A stretch of 64,000 bases of DNA from Ipomoea triloba (GCF_003576645.1 NC_044924.1:25385757-25449756), one strand, 5' to 3'; positions 46,590 through 58,010 are shown, counted from the stretch's first letter. Numbers and translations: made by a program. The notes: generated from the letters alone by a model not told the origin.

Positions 46590-47230
46590 GTTGACAGGGC
46601 TAAAATTGAAGTTATTTCTAAATTACCTCCCCCTACGTCTGTGAAAGAAGTGCGAAGTTTTCTTGGTCATGCAGGTTTTTACAAGCGTTTCATAAAAGAC
46701 TTTTCAAAAATTTGTAGGCCTATGTGTAACTTGTTAGCAAAAGATGTTGTCTTCAAGTTTGATGATGAATGTTTGTCTGCTTTCAACTTTTTGAAAGAAA
46801 AATTAACTTCTGCGCCCATTCTTACTGCACCTAATTGGGAACATCCTTTTGAAATAATGTGCGGTGCATCTGATTATGCCATAGGTGAGGTGCTGTTTTA
46901 GGCCAAAGAATTAATAAACTACCTTATGTGATTCATTATGCAAATAAAACTTTGGATAATGCTCAGGTTAACTATACAACTACTGAAAAGGAGTTGTTAG
47001 CTATAGTCTTTGCATTAGAAAAATTTCGTTCTTACTTGATTGGTTCCAAGGTGAGTTTATTCTGATCATTCTGCTCTGAAATTTTTGTTGGCTAAAAAAG
47101 ATGCTAAACCTCGACTAATGAGATGGATTTTGTTGCTGCAAGAATTCGATTTGACTATCAGGGACAAGAAAGGGTGCGAGAATGTGGTCGCTGACCATTT
47201 GTCTCGATTACCTGATGCAGCTAATAATTG
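46590..47230 (+). pseudogene. Athila RNase H remnant
   Basis: KEVRSFLGHAGFYKRFIKDF and FEIMCGASDYAIGEVLF match the RT-connection and RNase H start, where Asp is expected in the ASDYA motif. A stop follows. 46905-47080 continues YTTTEKELLAIVFALEKF in another frame, and 47085-47230 ends the domain with [17 protein letters not shown] and VVADHLSRL. Confidence 0.9.
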
Positions 47231-47419
47231 TCCTAATTATGATATTCCTATAAATGGTAGGTTCCCTGATGAACAGTTGTTTTCCTTACATAATAAAGAG
47301 CATTGGTATGCAGATATTGTGAATTATTTAGTCTCGGGTCAATTTCACCCAGGCTTAAATTCACAAGGAAAAAACATTTTCTTTCTAAAGCAAAACATTT
47401 CTTCTAGGATGAGCCTTAT

Positions 47420-48092
47420 TTGTTTAAAATTTGTCCTGATCAAATAATTAGAAGGTGTATTCTTGAGTTTGAACAACAAAATATTTTGAATCATAGTCAC
47501 ACTTTAAACTGGGGAGGACATTTTAGTGCGAAGAAAACTGTATTGAAAGTTTTGCAGTTTGGTTTTTATTGGCCCACTTTGTTCAATGATGCATTTGAAT
47601 TTTGTGCTAAGTGTGATAGATGCCAGAGGACATGTAATATAAGTAAGCATTATGAAATGCCCCTTTCAAATATTTTGGTTGTTGATCTATTTGATGTTTG
47701 GGAATTGATTTCATAGGGCCTTTTCCTACTTCCTTTGGTTATAATTACATTCTTGTGGCGGTTGATTATGTGTCAAAATGGGTTGAAGTTGTAGCTACTA
47801 GAACAAATGACAGTAAAGTTGTTTTGCAGTTTTCGAAAGATATTTTTGCTAGGTTTGGGACACCCAGAGCTATTATTAGCGATGTAGGTACCCACTTCTG
47901 TAATAAAATTTTTGCAGGTCATTTGAAAAAATATGGCATTACTCATAGAGTGGCTACCCCGTACCATCCACAAACCTCTGGCCAAGTAGAGGTGAGTAAC
48001 AGGCAAATTAAAGGAATTCTAGAAAAGACAGTAAATTCTTCCCGGAAGGATTGGGCTATCAAGCTGAATGATGCACGGTGGACTTACAGGTA
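47420..48092 (+). pseudogene. Athila integrase, 5' part, interrupted by hAT element
   Basis: The zinc-binding part includes HSHTLNWGGHFSAKKTV and CAKCDRCQRT (HHCC). The core contains [11 protein letters not shown] and [15 protein letters not shown], then [11 protein letters not shown] and [16 protein letters not shown], with the D, D and E positions visible. A frameshift near 47700 splits zinc domain and core. Coding sequence stops at WTYR, exactly where the hAT element begins, and resumes after 50659. Confidence 0.92.
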
Positions 48093-48739
48093 GAGCTATC
48101 AAAACGGGCCAACCCGTCGGGTTGGGCCCGTTTACCCGTACTTTTGGACGGGTTGGGTCAGAGAAATCCCAACACGTCCCTACTCGGCCCGGCCTGTATA
48201 ACTTGGGTGAGAACATGGGTTATATGGGTTGGCCCGTGGGTTAGACGGGCCAACCCGTATAACCCGTGTTCCCACCCGCACCCGCACCCCATCCCTCCCC
48301 CACCCTCAAATGTATTGTGTAGATGTGGTATTATATTTAATATTTTAAAATATTGTTGCTAACAAGATTTAAACCCACCTTTCACATAACATACCACTAT
48401 TGAAACCAACTCTGCAGGACTTTTGTTGAACATCTTTATATATGGATATATTTATTTAAATCATTCAAGCATTATATATAATTTATTTATATTAAATTTA
48501 TTACAAGTATTAATTAATACATTTAATTGTATCTTTATATTAATATTAATATATAATTTATTAATATTAAATTTATTACTAGTATTAATGAATGCAATTA
48601 ATTGTATCTTTATATAAATATTAATATAAAATTTATTAATTTATTTATATTAAATTTATTACTAGTATTAATTAATACAATTAATTGTATCTTTATATAA
48701 ATATTAATATAAAGTTTATTTGTAAAACTAAAATGTAAT

Positions 48740-48752
<13 letters not shown>

Positions 48753-48784
<32 letters not shown>
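48753..48784. repeat. GT microsatellite inside hAT element
   Basis: A GT run preceded by an AT run, within the left part of the hAT element. Confidence 0.9.
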
Positions 48785-48786
<2 letters not shown>

Positions 48787-48986
48787 ATGCGTAGTGTGTG
48801 TATAATCTGTATATATATAAACATACATGGTGTTTGTTTAAAAGGTTTGATGTGCTTGGTTGGAAATAGTCTTAGTTCTTAACTACTAAGAAGTTAGCAG
48901 TTTAATTCTTAACTTATACAAAATAAAACTATTTTAATAATATTCATTCAAAAAAATAAAAAATTAATAATTAATGGGTTGACGGG

Positions 48987-50602
48987 CCAGCTGATAAGCC
49001 TCCAAGATACCCATAATTTGAGTACATATTAGGGTGTTTTGCCACGTTTTTAGCATCCTTACATGATAAATTGTTATCAAATATGCTTTAAATTCACTAA
49101 CCAACACGCAAAGCTACTTTTAGCATAAATTGAGTCAATACAGGAGTTCCGGGAGCCAATAGGAACGAAAACCGAGCTTAAGGAATGAACCAGGCAAGAC
49201 CGGAGCCCCGAAGGACTCGAGAAGACCTCCACACGCGTGGTGGTGCGCGTGGCCACGATCTAGTAGCCATCCACGCACGGCCACACGCGTGTAGAGGGGC
49301 GTGGAGACTTAAATGCGCGAAATTTTCCCTAGGGTTACTTTTCGGAGACTATTTATACTCCCTTGATAGATTTTCAGGAGGAGGAACTTCTTTCCCCAAT
49401 TTTTAGGTTTTCTTCTTTTCCCAATTTTAGTTTTTTCCTTTCCCAATTTTGGGATTTACTTTATATAATTTCTAGGAGTAGTTTAGATAATTCTCATGGT
49501 AGAAGACTACAAGCTTAGATTGAAGGATCACTTCAACTCTAGGTGATTTCTATTACATTTCTAATCTATTTTATTATTTTGTTCTTGGATTGAATTAGCT
49601 TTTGCCTTGAATTTCTTATCATGAGTGGCTAGTTTAATCTAGGGATTTGGATTGTGTGAAGATATGTTGCTAGTGTGATGATCTTATATCTATTTTTAGA
49701 TCTAAATGCTTGGATTGTTGGGTTATCTTATCTATTTTTAGATCTAAATGCTTGGATTGTTGGGTTATCTATTCTCGTTTTAGATCTAAATGCTTGGATT
49801 GTTGGGTTATCTATTCTCGTTTAATCTAGGGATTTGGATTGTGTGAAGATATGTTGCTAGTGTGATGATCTTATATCTATTTTTAGATCTAAATGCTTGG
49901 ATTGTTGGGTTATCTTATCTATTTTTAGATCTAAATGCTTGGATTGTTGGGTTATCTATTCTCGTTTTAGATCTAAATGCTTGGATTGTTGGGTTATCTA
50001 TTCTCGTCTATTGATTGTTGTTTTGATGATATCTTGTTTGGAGATTGAGCTCTTGACTCTTTCATGTCTTTGATTAGAGTTAGGATTGAAGCTTTGTAGC
50101 AATCATAGATCCTATGGACTTCTTAAGAATAGTAGGAAAGTGTGTAGCTAAAGTGTTTGATAAAATGTCTCTTAGAACTTTGGATGCTTGAAGGCATTCC
50201 TAAGTCCAAGAAGCTTTAGTACACAAAGGTAGAAAAGGACTAAGAACACACACTCTTGAATAGCCAATATTTTTGTCTTGTTTATCCAATACCTTAGACA
50301 CACCAAGATGCAACATAGATGAACACTATCCAATCCCTACCCCTTTACATACTTTTCAATCTTATTTACTTTACCCTTTTTTTTTTCTCTCACAAACTTT
50401 ATGAACTCCTTTCACTTTTGAATTACCATTCACCACACTCGAATCCATTGCATGACTCAATCACGTAAACACTCGAACACTTGACACACCTCCACGTCCT
50501 TCCTTCGAGACCGACACTCGGGGAGTCATTGACTTTCCGTTTTAACACACACACATCTTTTGACGATTCACCCCTACACAAAACTGCAATCCCGTCACCA
50601 GC
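48987..50602 (+). mobile_element. Solo LTR A inside the hAT element
   Basis: The 1,606-bp body 48992-50597 begins TGATAAGCCTCC and ends AATCCCGTCA. It is flanked by CCAGC at 48987-48991 and 50598-50602. It is related, in opposite orientation, to solo LTR B (20660-31509). A TATA-like CTATTTATACTCCC lies at 49349-49362. No internal region remains, so LTR-LTR recombination has removed it. Confidence 0.9.
49638..50010. repeat. Minisatellite with higher-order repeat in solo LTR A
   Basis: Units of about 42 bp built on AGATCTAAATGCTTGGATTG and TTGGGTTATCTATTCTCG recur about seven times. A larger block starting CTAGGGATTTGGATTGTGTG at 49638 repeats at 49824, a 186-bp higher-order period. Confidence 0.9.
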
Positions 50603-50642
50603 CCGGCCTATACGGATCAACTTGAGATGGGCCAGCCCGTGC

Positions 50643-50845
50643 CGTTTTGACAGCTCTACTTACCGGACAGTCTACAAGACCCTGATTGGTATGAGCTCCT
50701 ACATGTTAGTATTTGGCAAAGCTTGTCATTTGCCGGGCTGGCCCGTTTTGACAGCTCTACTTACCGGACAGTCTACAAGACCCTGATTAGTATGAGCCCC
50801 TACATGTTAGTATTTGGCAAAGCTTGTCATTTGCCAGCCTATTGG
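50643..50845. repeat. 101-bp tandem duplication at the hAT right end
   Basis: The hAT terminus, its TSD CTTACCGG and about 75 bp of integrase sequence (ACAGTCTACAAGACCCTGAT onward) are repeated with a 101-bp offset. The second hAT terminus (GGCCCGTTTTGACAGCTCTA) differs from the first, and the integrase halves differ at two bases. Confidence 0.9.
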
Positions 50846-51269
50846 GCTATTAAATTCCTAAATTTTGATTTGCAGAGAGCTTGTGAGATAAGAAAATTGA
50901 ATTTGAATGAATTAGATGAAACAAGAAATGAGGCTTATGAAAACTCAAAAATTTATAAAGAGATAACTAAAGCCTATCATGATAAGTCAATTTTGATGAA
51001 AAAATTTTGAGCTTGGAATGAAAGTTTTGTTATTTAAGTCTCGTTTAAGATTGTTTCCAAGTAAGTTAAAATCTAGATGGACAGGGCCTTTAGTGGTACG
51101 TGAAGTGTTTTCTCACGTGTCTATGAGATTAAAAATCCAAAAACAGGTGAAAATAAATGGGCAAAGACTTAAGCAGTACTTTGATGGTGAACCATCAGCC
51201 CATATTGTTGAACAAGTAGAGTTGCAAGATTTTGAATGCCCATGTTGTCTAGGTATAGACAATAACTAA
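50760..51269 (+). pseudogene. Athila integrase, 3' part
   Basis: After the hAT element the integrase continues [20 protein letters not shown], then [16 protein letters not shown] and [20 protein letters not shown], the usual Athila integrase C-terminal sequence. A stop at 51008-51010 is followed in another frame by the last piece to 51269 (FPSKLKSRWTGPLVVREV, INGQRLKQYFDGE). Confidence 0.9.
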
Positions 51270-52522
51270 AGCGCTATTGGGAGGCAACCCAATTCTCTTT
51301 CTCTTTTCCTTTATTTTCTTTTTGTTTATGTGGTAGTGTTTCTCTCATAATTTTTGTTCTCAACATTGAGGACAATGTTTGAAATAAGTGTGGGGAAGAG
51401 ATTTCTATTTTAATTTATGTTTATCATACTCATTCTTTCAAAAAAAAAACATCAAAAAATTAAAAAAAAATTATTAATTTTAAAAATAAATAAATCTTTT
51501 AAAAATAAATAAGTTTGAACTTGAGCTCTTACCCAATAAGTCAATTGAATAGCCTATGATAAAAATAATGCAAGTTTCTGTCAGCTCTTAGCGTGTATAC
51601 TGCATGTGGCTAGTTGTTAATTGCTTTAGCTTTATATTTTGAATAACTCTAAAAAAAATATCAACAAATATATATATATAAAATTAAAAAACAAATAGAA
51701 TTTGAAAATCACAAATACCCTTATATGTTTTATGCATTTTCTTTGATAGTTATATGTTGGTTTCACTTTATATTATCTTTTAAAATTCTTAAAAAATTCT
51801 TGAGTGCTATAAATTGTGGTGTAGTTTGTTGGTTTCAAGGATCATCTTTGTGGCATAAGTGAGGTGAAAAATATATCAAAAAAATTTCTTGAAAAAAAAT
51901 TTAACAAATGAATGAAAAATGAGTGTTTTATTTATTGAGTACACAAAATTGAAAACCCAAATGAGTGTTTTCAGAGATTCTACTCCGCTGAATCAGCCAC
52001 TTACACATGTACCATAAATAAATAAATAAGTGTTGTGGTCTGGTTTATGAGTACACAAAATTGAAAACCCAAACATGTCTGCGTAAAATGGCGAGATTTT
52101 TGGGGAAGTTCTCTTTGGAAAAAGTCATAAACAGAAAAATAATGAGTGAACTTTGGAATAGACGAGCATTTGCATTTTAAGTTTCAATAAATGCCTTTGA
52201 TCGTAGTACCTTCATGTCTTGCACTTGCACTGTGATAGAATATTTTTGAATTTGGCTTATGGTATATTTAGTGAAATTTTCATATTTACTTCATTGAATT
52301 TTTGTACAGCACACGGGCACAAGTTTTATTTTGTAAAGAATGAACTAAGTTTATTTAATTTATAGTCAAGTGTTTTATGCATTCTTCAGGTTGACACTAA
52401 CTTACATTAATGAGGCAATAAATTTGAAAGGCTATTTGGGTAAAGCTTGATATAATATTTCCATTTTCTATTTAATAATGTCTTTGCTTGAGGACAAGCA
52501 AATAAATAAGTGTGGGAAAATT
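51270..52522 (+). other. Athila untranslated 3' internal region
   Basis: Non-coding by inspection. Two polypurine-like segments occur: GAAATAAGTGTGGGGAAGAG (about 51381-51400) and the functional-looking AATAAGTGTGGGAAAA directly before the 3' LTR. No envelope-like ORF is visible. GTACACAAAATTGAAAACCC repeats near 51940 and 52052. Confidence 0.7.
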
Positions 52523-52725
52523 TGATATGTGTTATTTTTATTGTCATTTTAAATAATCTTTTTATAGTTAATTTGCAATAGTTAGTCTATTTTACACCTA
52601 TTTATTTATTATTATTGTTATAAGTAGTTTTATTAATTTTGTTTAACTTTGGGTTATTGTTGGATTAAATAAATTTTGTTAATAAAATTTGTTAGTCCAT
52701 TAATTTCTTAACGCAATTTAATAAG

Positions 52726-52761
<36 letters not shown>

Positions 52762-52800
52762 GTGAAAGAGGGGATCGCTAACGACTCTGGACGCGAACCA
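52523..52800 (+). repeat. Athila 3' LTR, truncated
   Basis: Starts TGATATGTGTTATTTTTATT and matches the first part of the 5' LTR through the ATT microsatellite to ACGCGAACCA, then ends abruptly. About 1.5 kb of the LTR is missing. Confidence 0.9.
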
Positions 52801-52979
52801 AGATCTTCAGCTGCCTTGTCACCTCTTCCACGAACCCTTGATCGACCGACCGACTCATCATCGGCCGACCTACGCTACATCATCATGCCTTCCTATGAGC
52901 CCTCTTTTCCCACTTTGTCAGTCATCCCTTTTGTCTACGCCGAGCTTCTAGTACCGAGTCTTGGTCTATCCCCATCACT
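52801..52979 (-). other. Probable upstream part of the Tat remnant
   Basis: GC-richer than its surroundings, like the Tat gag region at 40-41.5 kb. It lies between the truncated Athila LTR and the copia gag repeat. No clear protein motif, so the assignment rests on position and composition. Confidence 0.35.
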
Positions 52980-53330
52980 GATATTGAAAATAAAAAAAAA
53001 TTAAAAGAAAAATTGTACATTATTCAAAACTTTCACCAATGCTCTAGTTTTGTAATCATGAAGTTAACCCAAACTAATTATTTTCTTTGGAAATCTCAAG
53101 TTCTTTCATTGTTTCATAGCATATCTAGGAAGGCAAACCACCAAAAGCTTTAAAAAAGAGGATGACAAGGAAATACCAAATTTGGCATACACTACATAGT
53201 TCAACAATGATAACCTTCTAATAATGTGGTTACTTGGCACTATTGCTAAGGAGGCATTTCTCAATCTTGATGAATACATTGTTCTATCCTACCTCCTTAC
53301 CTTATATAAAGAGTAAATTTATAGGATTCT
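52980..53330 (+). pseudogene. Copia gag N-terminal remnant
   Basis: Contains the 98-bp repeat shared with 38546-38643. It continues MKLTQTNYFLWKSQVLSLFH (the LTxxNYxxWKxQ gag start) and, after frameshifts, IAKEAFLNLDEY, resembling the N-terminal gag domain of copia elements. No downstream domains follow. Confidence 0.7.
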
Positions 53331-53684
53331 AGTAATCACAGAAATTAGAAACCAATTTCTATTGTTAGGGCCACACTGTGCTAGATAGTGTATTTAACTC
53401 TAACAAATTTAGTTTATTTATAATAAAGCTTACTAAAACATTAAGTATCATACACAGTACATAGTACACAAGACATGCTTGTAGGCATAATTGGTCAAAA
53501 GTAGATACAACTACATTTAAAAATAGATCACAACACACATACAACACTGATAAAGTTAAACACCAAATGCACAATGGACCCCAATGTCATTAAGCAACCA
53601 ACATAGTACAAACAAAGTCTAATACCTAATAAAAAAACCCCTAGTAACTACAATTCAAGCCAAGTTGGTCTCCATTGAATACAT
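53331..53684. other. Non-coding intergenic DNA
   Basis: No homology recognised and no exon-like structure. Confidence 0.4.
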
Positions 53685-53911
53685 TCGACCAACTGTAAAT
53701 GTAGCCCCTTGTTTTCAATTTCAATCAATTTGATCCTCGAATTGTTTAAAATTTCATCAATTAAACCCTTCCAGAGACCAAAATGGCGATTTTCACATTT
53801 TTAAAATTTCGTCAATTTGGTACTTAAAAGGGTTTAATTGACAAAATTTTAAACAATTCGAGGATCAAATTGGTTGAAATGAAAACTAGGAACTACATTG
53901 ACAGTTAGGAA
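53685..53911. repeat. Fold-back inverted repeat (MITE-like)
   Basis: Left arm 53687-53770 and right arm 53828-53909 are complementary. AATTTGATCCTCGAATTGTT pairs with AACAATTCGAGGATCAAATT, and the outer GACCAACTGTAAATGTAG pairs imperfectly with CTACATTGACAGTTAG. The loop is about 55 bp. It could form a long hairpin transcript. Confidence 0.85.
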
Positions 53912-54009
53912 ACAATTGATGGACCAAAATGGTTATTTCCCCTTATTTTAAAAACATTTAGCTATAGGAGTATTTTTGTTTGTTAAAGAGCATTTAAATG
54001 AAGGAAAAT

Positions 54010-54130
54010 TTACCAATGAACTTGGGGTCTAGTGACAAAATGATTCTACCAAATGGGAAGTCATAAGTTCAAGTCCAGGTGAGGGACTAAATAGGATCAC
54101 ATGTGTGCTTTTGACTTAATTTTAACAGTT
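54010..54130 (+). mobile_element. Possible tRNA-derived SINE, third copy
   Basis: CTTGGGGTCTAGTGAC resembles the SINE A box and AAGTTCAAGTCCAGG the B box, with tRNA-like spacing. No clear tail or TSD, and more diverged than the two SINEs near LCB2-1. Confidence 0.45.
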
Positions 54131-54289
54131 TTGAGTGACTAAAATAGCTATTTTTCTTTAAAATAATATTGTAAATTATATTCTTCATGAAAATAATATT
54201 TTAGGTTCATAAAAATGGCACAAATTTATCAAATATCACTTAAATATATTAATTTTTCTTTATTTTTGTATAAATAAGATTAGGCAAAA

Positions 54290-54738
54290 ACTTGTGTGAG
54301 ACCGTCTCACCATGAGACGGGTCGGGTCGGGTTGGGTCAAGATACAAATGTAACACTTATATGTATAAATTCCATACTTACATGCTCAAATGTAATACTA
54401 ATCAGGAATAAAATTTTTGTTACTTATTAGGGTAAATGTAATACTTTTAAGGGAAAATACAATACTTTTACATTTCGATTTAAAAGTATTACATTTTTCC
54501 TCAAAAGTATTATATTTGCCCTTATAAGTGAGAGACACTTGTCAACATTACTTATTATGAAAAATGTATTACTTTTTCTCTTATAAGGAACAAAAATTGT
54601 ATTTTTAATTAGTGTTATATTTGAGCATATAAGTATGAGATTTGCACATATAAGTATGACATTTGCATGGTGCTTTGACCCGACCCGACCCGTCTCACGA
54701 ATAAGGATCCGTGAGACGGTCTCACACAAGTGTGACCC
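54290..54738. mobile_element. Fold-back MITE, GAGACCGTCTC family, copy B
   Basis: Complete copy. Outer inverted repeat ACTTGTGTGAGACCGTCTCA with the complementary right end TGAGACGGTCTCACACAAGT. Next come GAGACGGGTCGGGTCGG and its partner CCGACCCGACCCGTCTC. The centre is a second inverted pair built on TAATACTTTTAAGGG and CCTCAAAAGTATTA. No coding capacity. Confidence 0.88.
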
Positions 54739-56093
54739 ATAAGATTAATATATAAAAGGCAAAAACTTGTATGAGACCGTCTCACCATGAGACGAGTCGG
54801 GTCGGGTCGGGTCAAGATGCAAATGTAACACTTCTATGCACAAATGTCATACTTATATGCTCAAATGTAATATTAATCAGGAATAAAATTTTTGTTACTT
54901 ATAAGGGTAAATGTAATACTTTTAAGGGAAAATACAATACTTTTACATTTCGATTTAAAAGTATTACATTTTTCCTTAAAAGTATTATATTTGCCCTTAT
55001 AAGTAAGGGACACTTGTCAACATTACTTATTATGAAAAATGTGTTACTTTTTCTCTTATAAGTAACAAAAATTGTATTATTGATTAGTGTTATATATGAG
55101 CATATAAGTATAACATTTCCACATATAAGTATGATATTTACATGGTGCTTTGACCCGACCCGACCCGTCTCACGAATAAGGATCCGTGAGGCGGTCTCAC
55201 ACAAGTGTGACCCTATATAAAAATATATATGGTTAAAAATATCTAGTTAAGATCTTTAAAACGACACATATATTCAAATGATTTTTTAATATAATATTTT
55301 TACAATTGTATGATAAATTTACAAGAATTTATCAACATAAAATAGCGATTTTATGAACTCATAATAATAATTTTTTATGATAGTGTGTGTATATATATAT
55401 ATATATATATATTATGAATATATATGTAATGGTGACTTTGTAATGACGACTCTGTGAATGTGACTCTAAAAATATATTAATATGAGTGTAAAAAAAAAGA
55501 AATAAATTTCAATTTTAAAAAAATGGTTGGCTCAGGTTTATTATGTTATATATATGCATTCTGGTCCATTATATAACTAGTGCATTATGAGGTAAATGTT
55601 AGAAAATATTTGTATATGAGGCGTAGGGAAATGATGAAATGAGATCTTCAGGTGTGTAATCACTTTCCTATACGGTTTAAATCTTCCTCTATCAAAGCAA
55701 CGAGGTTCAAGATTTAATTTTATGGGATACAAGAAGATGAAATGAAATTCTTGAGTTGCTTCAATTACGAACTTCATGTAGAGTTGAAGAACTGTAAAAT
55801 ATATTGGTCTACTGCAAGTTTAATTGCCTCTTTTCTTTCATGTCTCTCCACATATTTATAGATGCAAATATAGTTGTTGGAGAAGTTAAATGGAAGTTAC
55901 GGCAGTTTTTTTTTTTTTTTTTTTTTAAGGTGGAAGTTACGGCAGTTTTAAACTCTAACTTCTACAAAATATATCTTAAATGATATATTAGTCTTGGAAA
56001 ATATAATTACATGAACCATGTACAATATATACATTTTTCATATGTTATGTACCTTCGTAGGTTCAAACACTGCAAGTGAAATTATTATAAAGT
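54304..56093. repeat. 1.79-kb direct duplication, copy 1
   Basis: Runs from GTCTCACCATGAGACGGG to ATTATTATAAAGT and holds MITEs B and C plus about 900 bp of unique DNA. It is followed head-to-tail by copy 2. Confidence 0.92.
54765..55213. mobile_element. Fold-back MITE, copy C
   Basis: Same structure and orientation as copy B, 27 bp downstream of it, with small changes (ACTTGTATGAG at the left end, GAGGCGGTCTCACAC at the right). Confidence 0.88.
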
Positions 56094-56523
56094 GTCTCAC
56101 ATGAGACGGGTCGGGTCGGGTTGGTCAAGATACAAATGTAACACTTATATGTATAAATCCATACTTACATGCTCAAATGTAATACTAATCAGGAATAAAA
56201 TTTTTGTTACTTATTAGGGTAAATGTAATACTTTTAAGGGAAAATACAATACTTTTACATTTCGATTTAAAAGTATTACATTTTTCCTCAAAAGTATTAT
56301 ATTTGCCCTTATAAGTGAGAGACACTTGTCAACATTACTTATTTGAAAAATGTATTACTTTTTCTCTTATAAGTAACAAAAATTGTATTTTATTAGTGTT
56401 TATATTTGAGCATATAAGTATGACATTTGCACATATAAGTATGACATTTGCATGGTGCTTTGACCCGACCCGACCCGTCTCACGAATAAGGATCCGTGAG
56501 ACGGTCTCACACAAGTGTGACCC
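56094..56523. mobile_element. Fold-back MITE, copy D (left end missing)
   Basis: Equivalent of copy B inside the second duplication unit. It starts at GTCTCACATGAGACGGG, so the outer ACTTGTGTGAGACC arm is lost at the duplication junction. Confidence 0.88.
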
Positions 56524-56545
56524 GATTAATATATAAAAGGCAAAA

Positions 56546-56993
56546 ACTTGTGTGAGACCGTCTCACCATGAGACGGTCGGGTCGGGTCGGGTCAAGATGC
56601 AAATGTAACACTTATATGCACAAATGTCATACTTATATGCTCAAATGTAATACTAATCAGGAATAAAATTTTTGTTACTTATAAGGGTAAATGTAATACT
56701 TTTAAGGGAAAATACAATACTTTTACATTTCGATTTAAAAGTATTACATTTTTCCTTAAAAGTATTATATTTTGCCCTTATAAGTAAGGGCACTTGTCAA
56801 CATTACTTATTATGAAAATGTGTTACTTTTTCTCTTATAAGTAACAAAAATTGTATTATTGATTAGTGTTATATATGAGCATATAAGTATGACATTTCCA
56901 CATATAAGTATGATATTTACATGGTGCTTTGACCCGACCCGACCCGTCTCACGAATAAGGATCCGTGAGGCGGTCTCACACAAGTGTGACCCT
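56546..56993. mobile_element. Fold-back MITE, copy E
   Basis: Equivalent of copy C in the second duplication unit; both terminal arms are present. Confidence 0.88.
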
Positions 56994-57874
56994 ATAATAA
57001 AATATATTATGGTTAAAAATATCTAGTTAAGATCTTTAAAACGACACATATATTCAAATGATTTTTTAATATAAATATTTTTACAATTGTATATGATAAA
57101 TTTACAAGAATTTATCAACATAAAATAGCGATTTTATGAACTCATAATAATAATTTTTTATAATAGTGTGTGTATATATATATATATATATATATTATGA
57201 ATATATATGTAATGGTGACTTTGTAATGACGACTCTGTGAATGTGACTCTAAAAATATATTAATATGAGTGTAAAAAAAAGAAATAAATTTCAATTTTAA
57301 AAAAATGGTTGGCTCAGGTTTATTATGTTATATATATGCATTCTGGTCCATTATATAACTAGTGCATTATGAGGTAAATGTTAGAAAATATTTGTATATG
57401 AGGCGTAGGGAAATGATGAAATGAGATCTTCAGGTGTGTAATCACTTTCCTATACGGTTTAAATCTTCCTCTATCAAAGCAACGAGGTTCAAGATTTAAT
57501 TTTATGGATACAAGAAGATGAAATGAAATTCTTGAGTTGCTTCAATTACGAACTTTCATGTAGAGTTGAAGAACTGTAAAATATATTGGTCTACTGCAAG
57601 TTTAATTGCCTCTTTCTTTCATGTCTCTCCACATATTTATAGATGCAAATATAGTTGTTGGAGAAGTTAAATGGAAGTTACGGCAGTTTTTTTTTTTTTT
57701 TTTTTTGAAGGTGGAAGTTACGGCAGTTTTAAACTCTAACTTCTACAAAATATATCTTAAATGATATATTAGTCTTGGAAAATATAATTACATGAACCAT
57801 GTACAATATATACATTTTTCATATGTTATGTACCTTCGTAGGTTCAAACACTGCAAGTGAAATTATTATAAAGT

Positions 57875-58010
57875 AATATATATATATATATATATATATA
57901 TATTACTTCAATGCATGGCATGATCCCATGCAAAATAATAAATAAATAATATATACATATTACACACATGCAACACCTAACAATTCGGCCAATTGTTATC
58001 AAATATGTTA
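57875..58010. repeat. TA microsatellite and short flank
   Basis: TA run at about 57876-57903 directly after the duplication, then non-coding AT-rich DNA. Confidence 0.8.

Larger units (their letters stand above)
48083..50666. mobile_element. Non-autonomous hAT-like transposon (MITE) in Athila integrase
   Basis: Terminal inverted repeats TAGAGCTATCAAAACGGGCC (48091) and, reversed, TAGAGCTGTCAAAACGGCAC (ending 50658). Target duplication of 8 bp: CTTACAGG (48083-48090) and CTTACCGG (50659-50666), one mismatch. Eight-base TSDs and CARARCTGTCAAAACGG-like ends fit hAT. The subterminal DNA is rich in GGGTTGGGCCCG-type repeats. Without the nested LTR it is about 957 bp and has no transposase. Confidence 0.9.
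41511..52800 (+). mobile_element. Ty3/gypsy Athila-like retrotransposon with nested insertions
   Basis: 5' LTR (41511-43274), PBS for tRNA-Asp (43280-43297), gag, protease, RT, RNase H, integrase (split by a hAT element), a 1.25-kb untranslated 3' zone, a polypurine tract (AAGTGTGGGAAAAT before 52523) and a truncated 3' LTR (52523-52800). RT before integrase and the LNAATKNDHFPLPFIDKMLE motif place it with Athila. Every coding section has stops or frameshifts, so it is dead. It appears to have landed in the gag end of the Tat remnant. Confidence 0.92.
56094..57874. repeat. 1.78-kb direct duplication, copy 2
   Basis: Matches copy 1 end to end but is nine bases shorter. Most differences are one-base insertions or deletions, for example TTGGGTCAAG/TTGGTCAAG, AAATTCCATAC/AAATCCATAC and ACGAACTTCATG/ACGAACTTTCATG. 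Confidence 0.92.
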
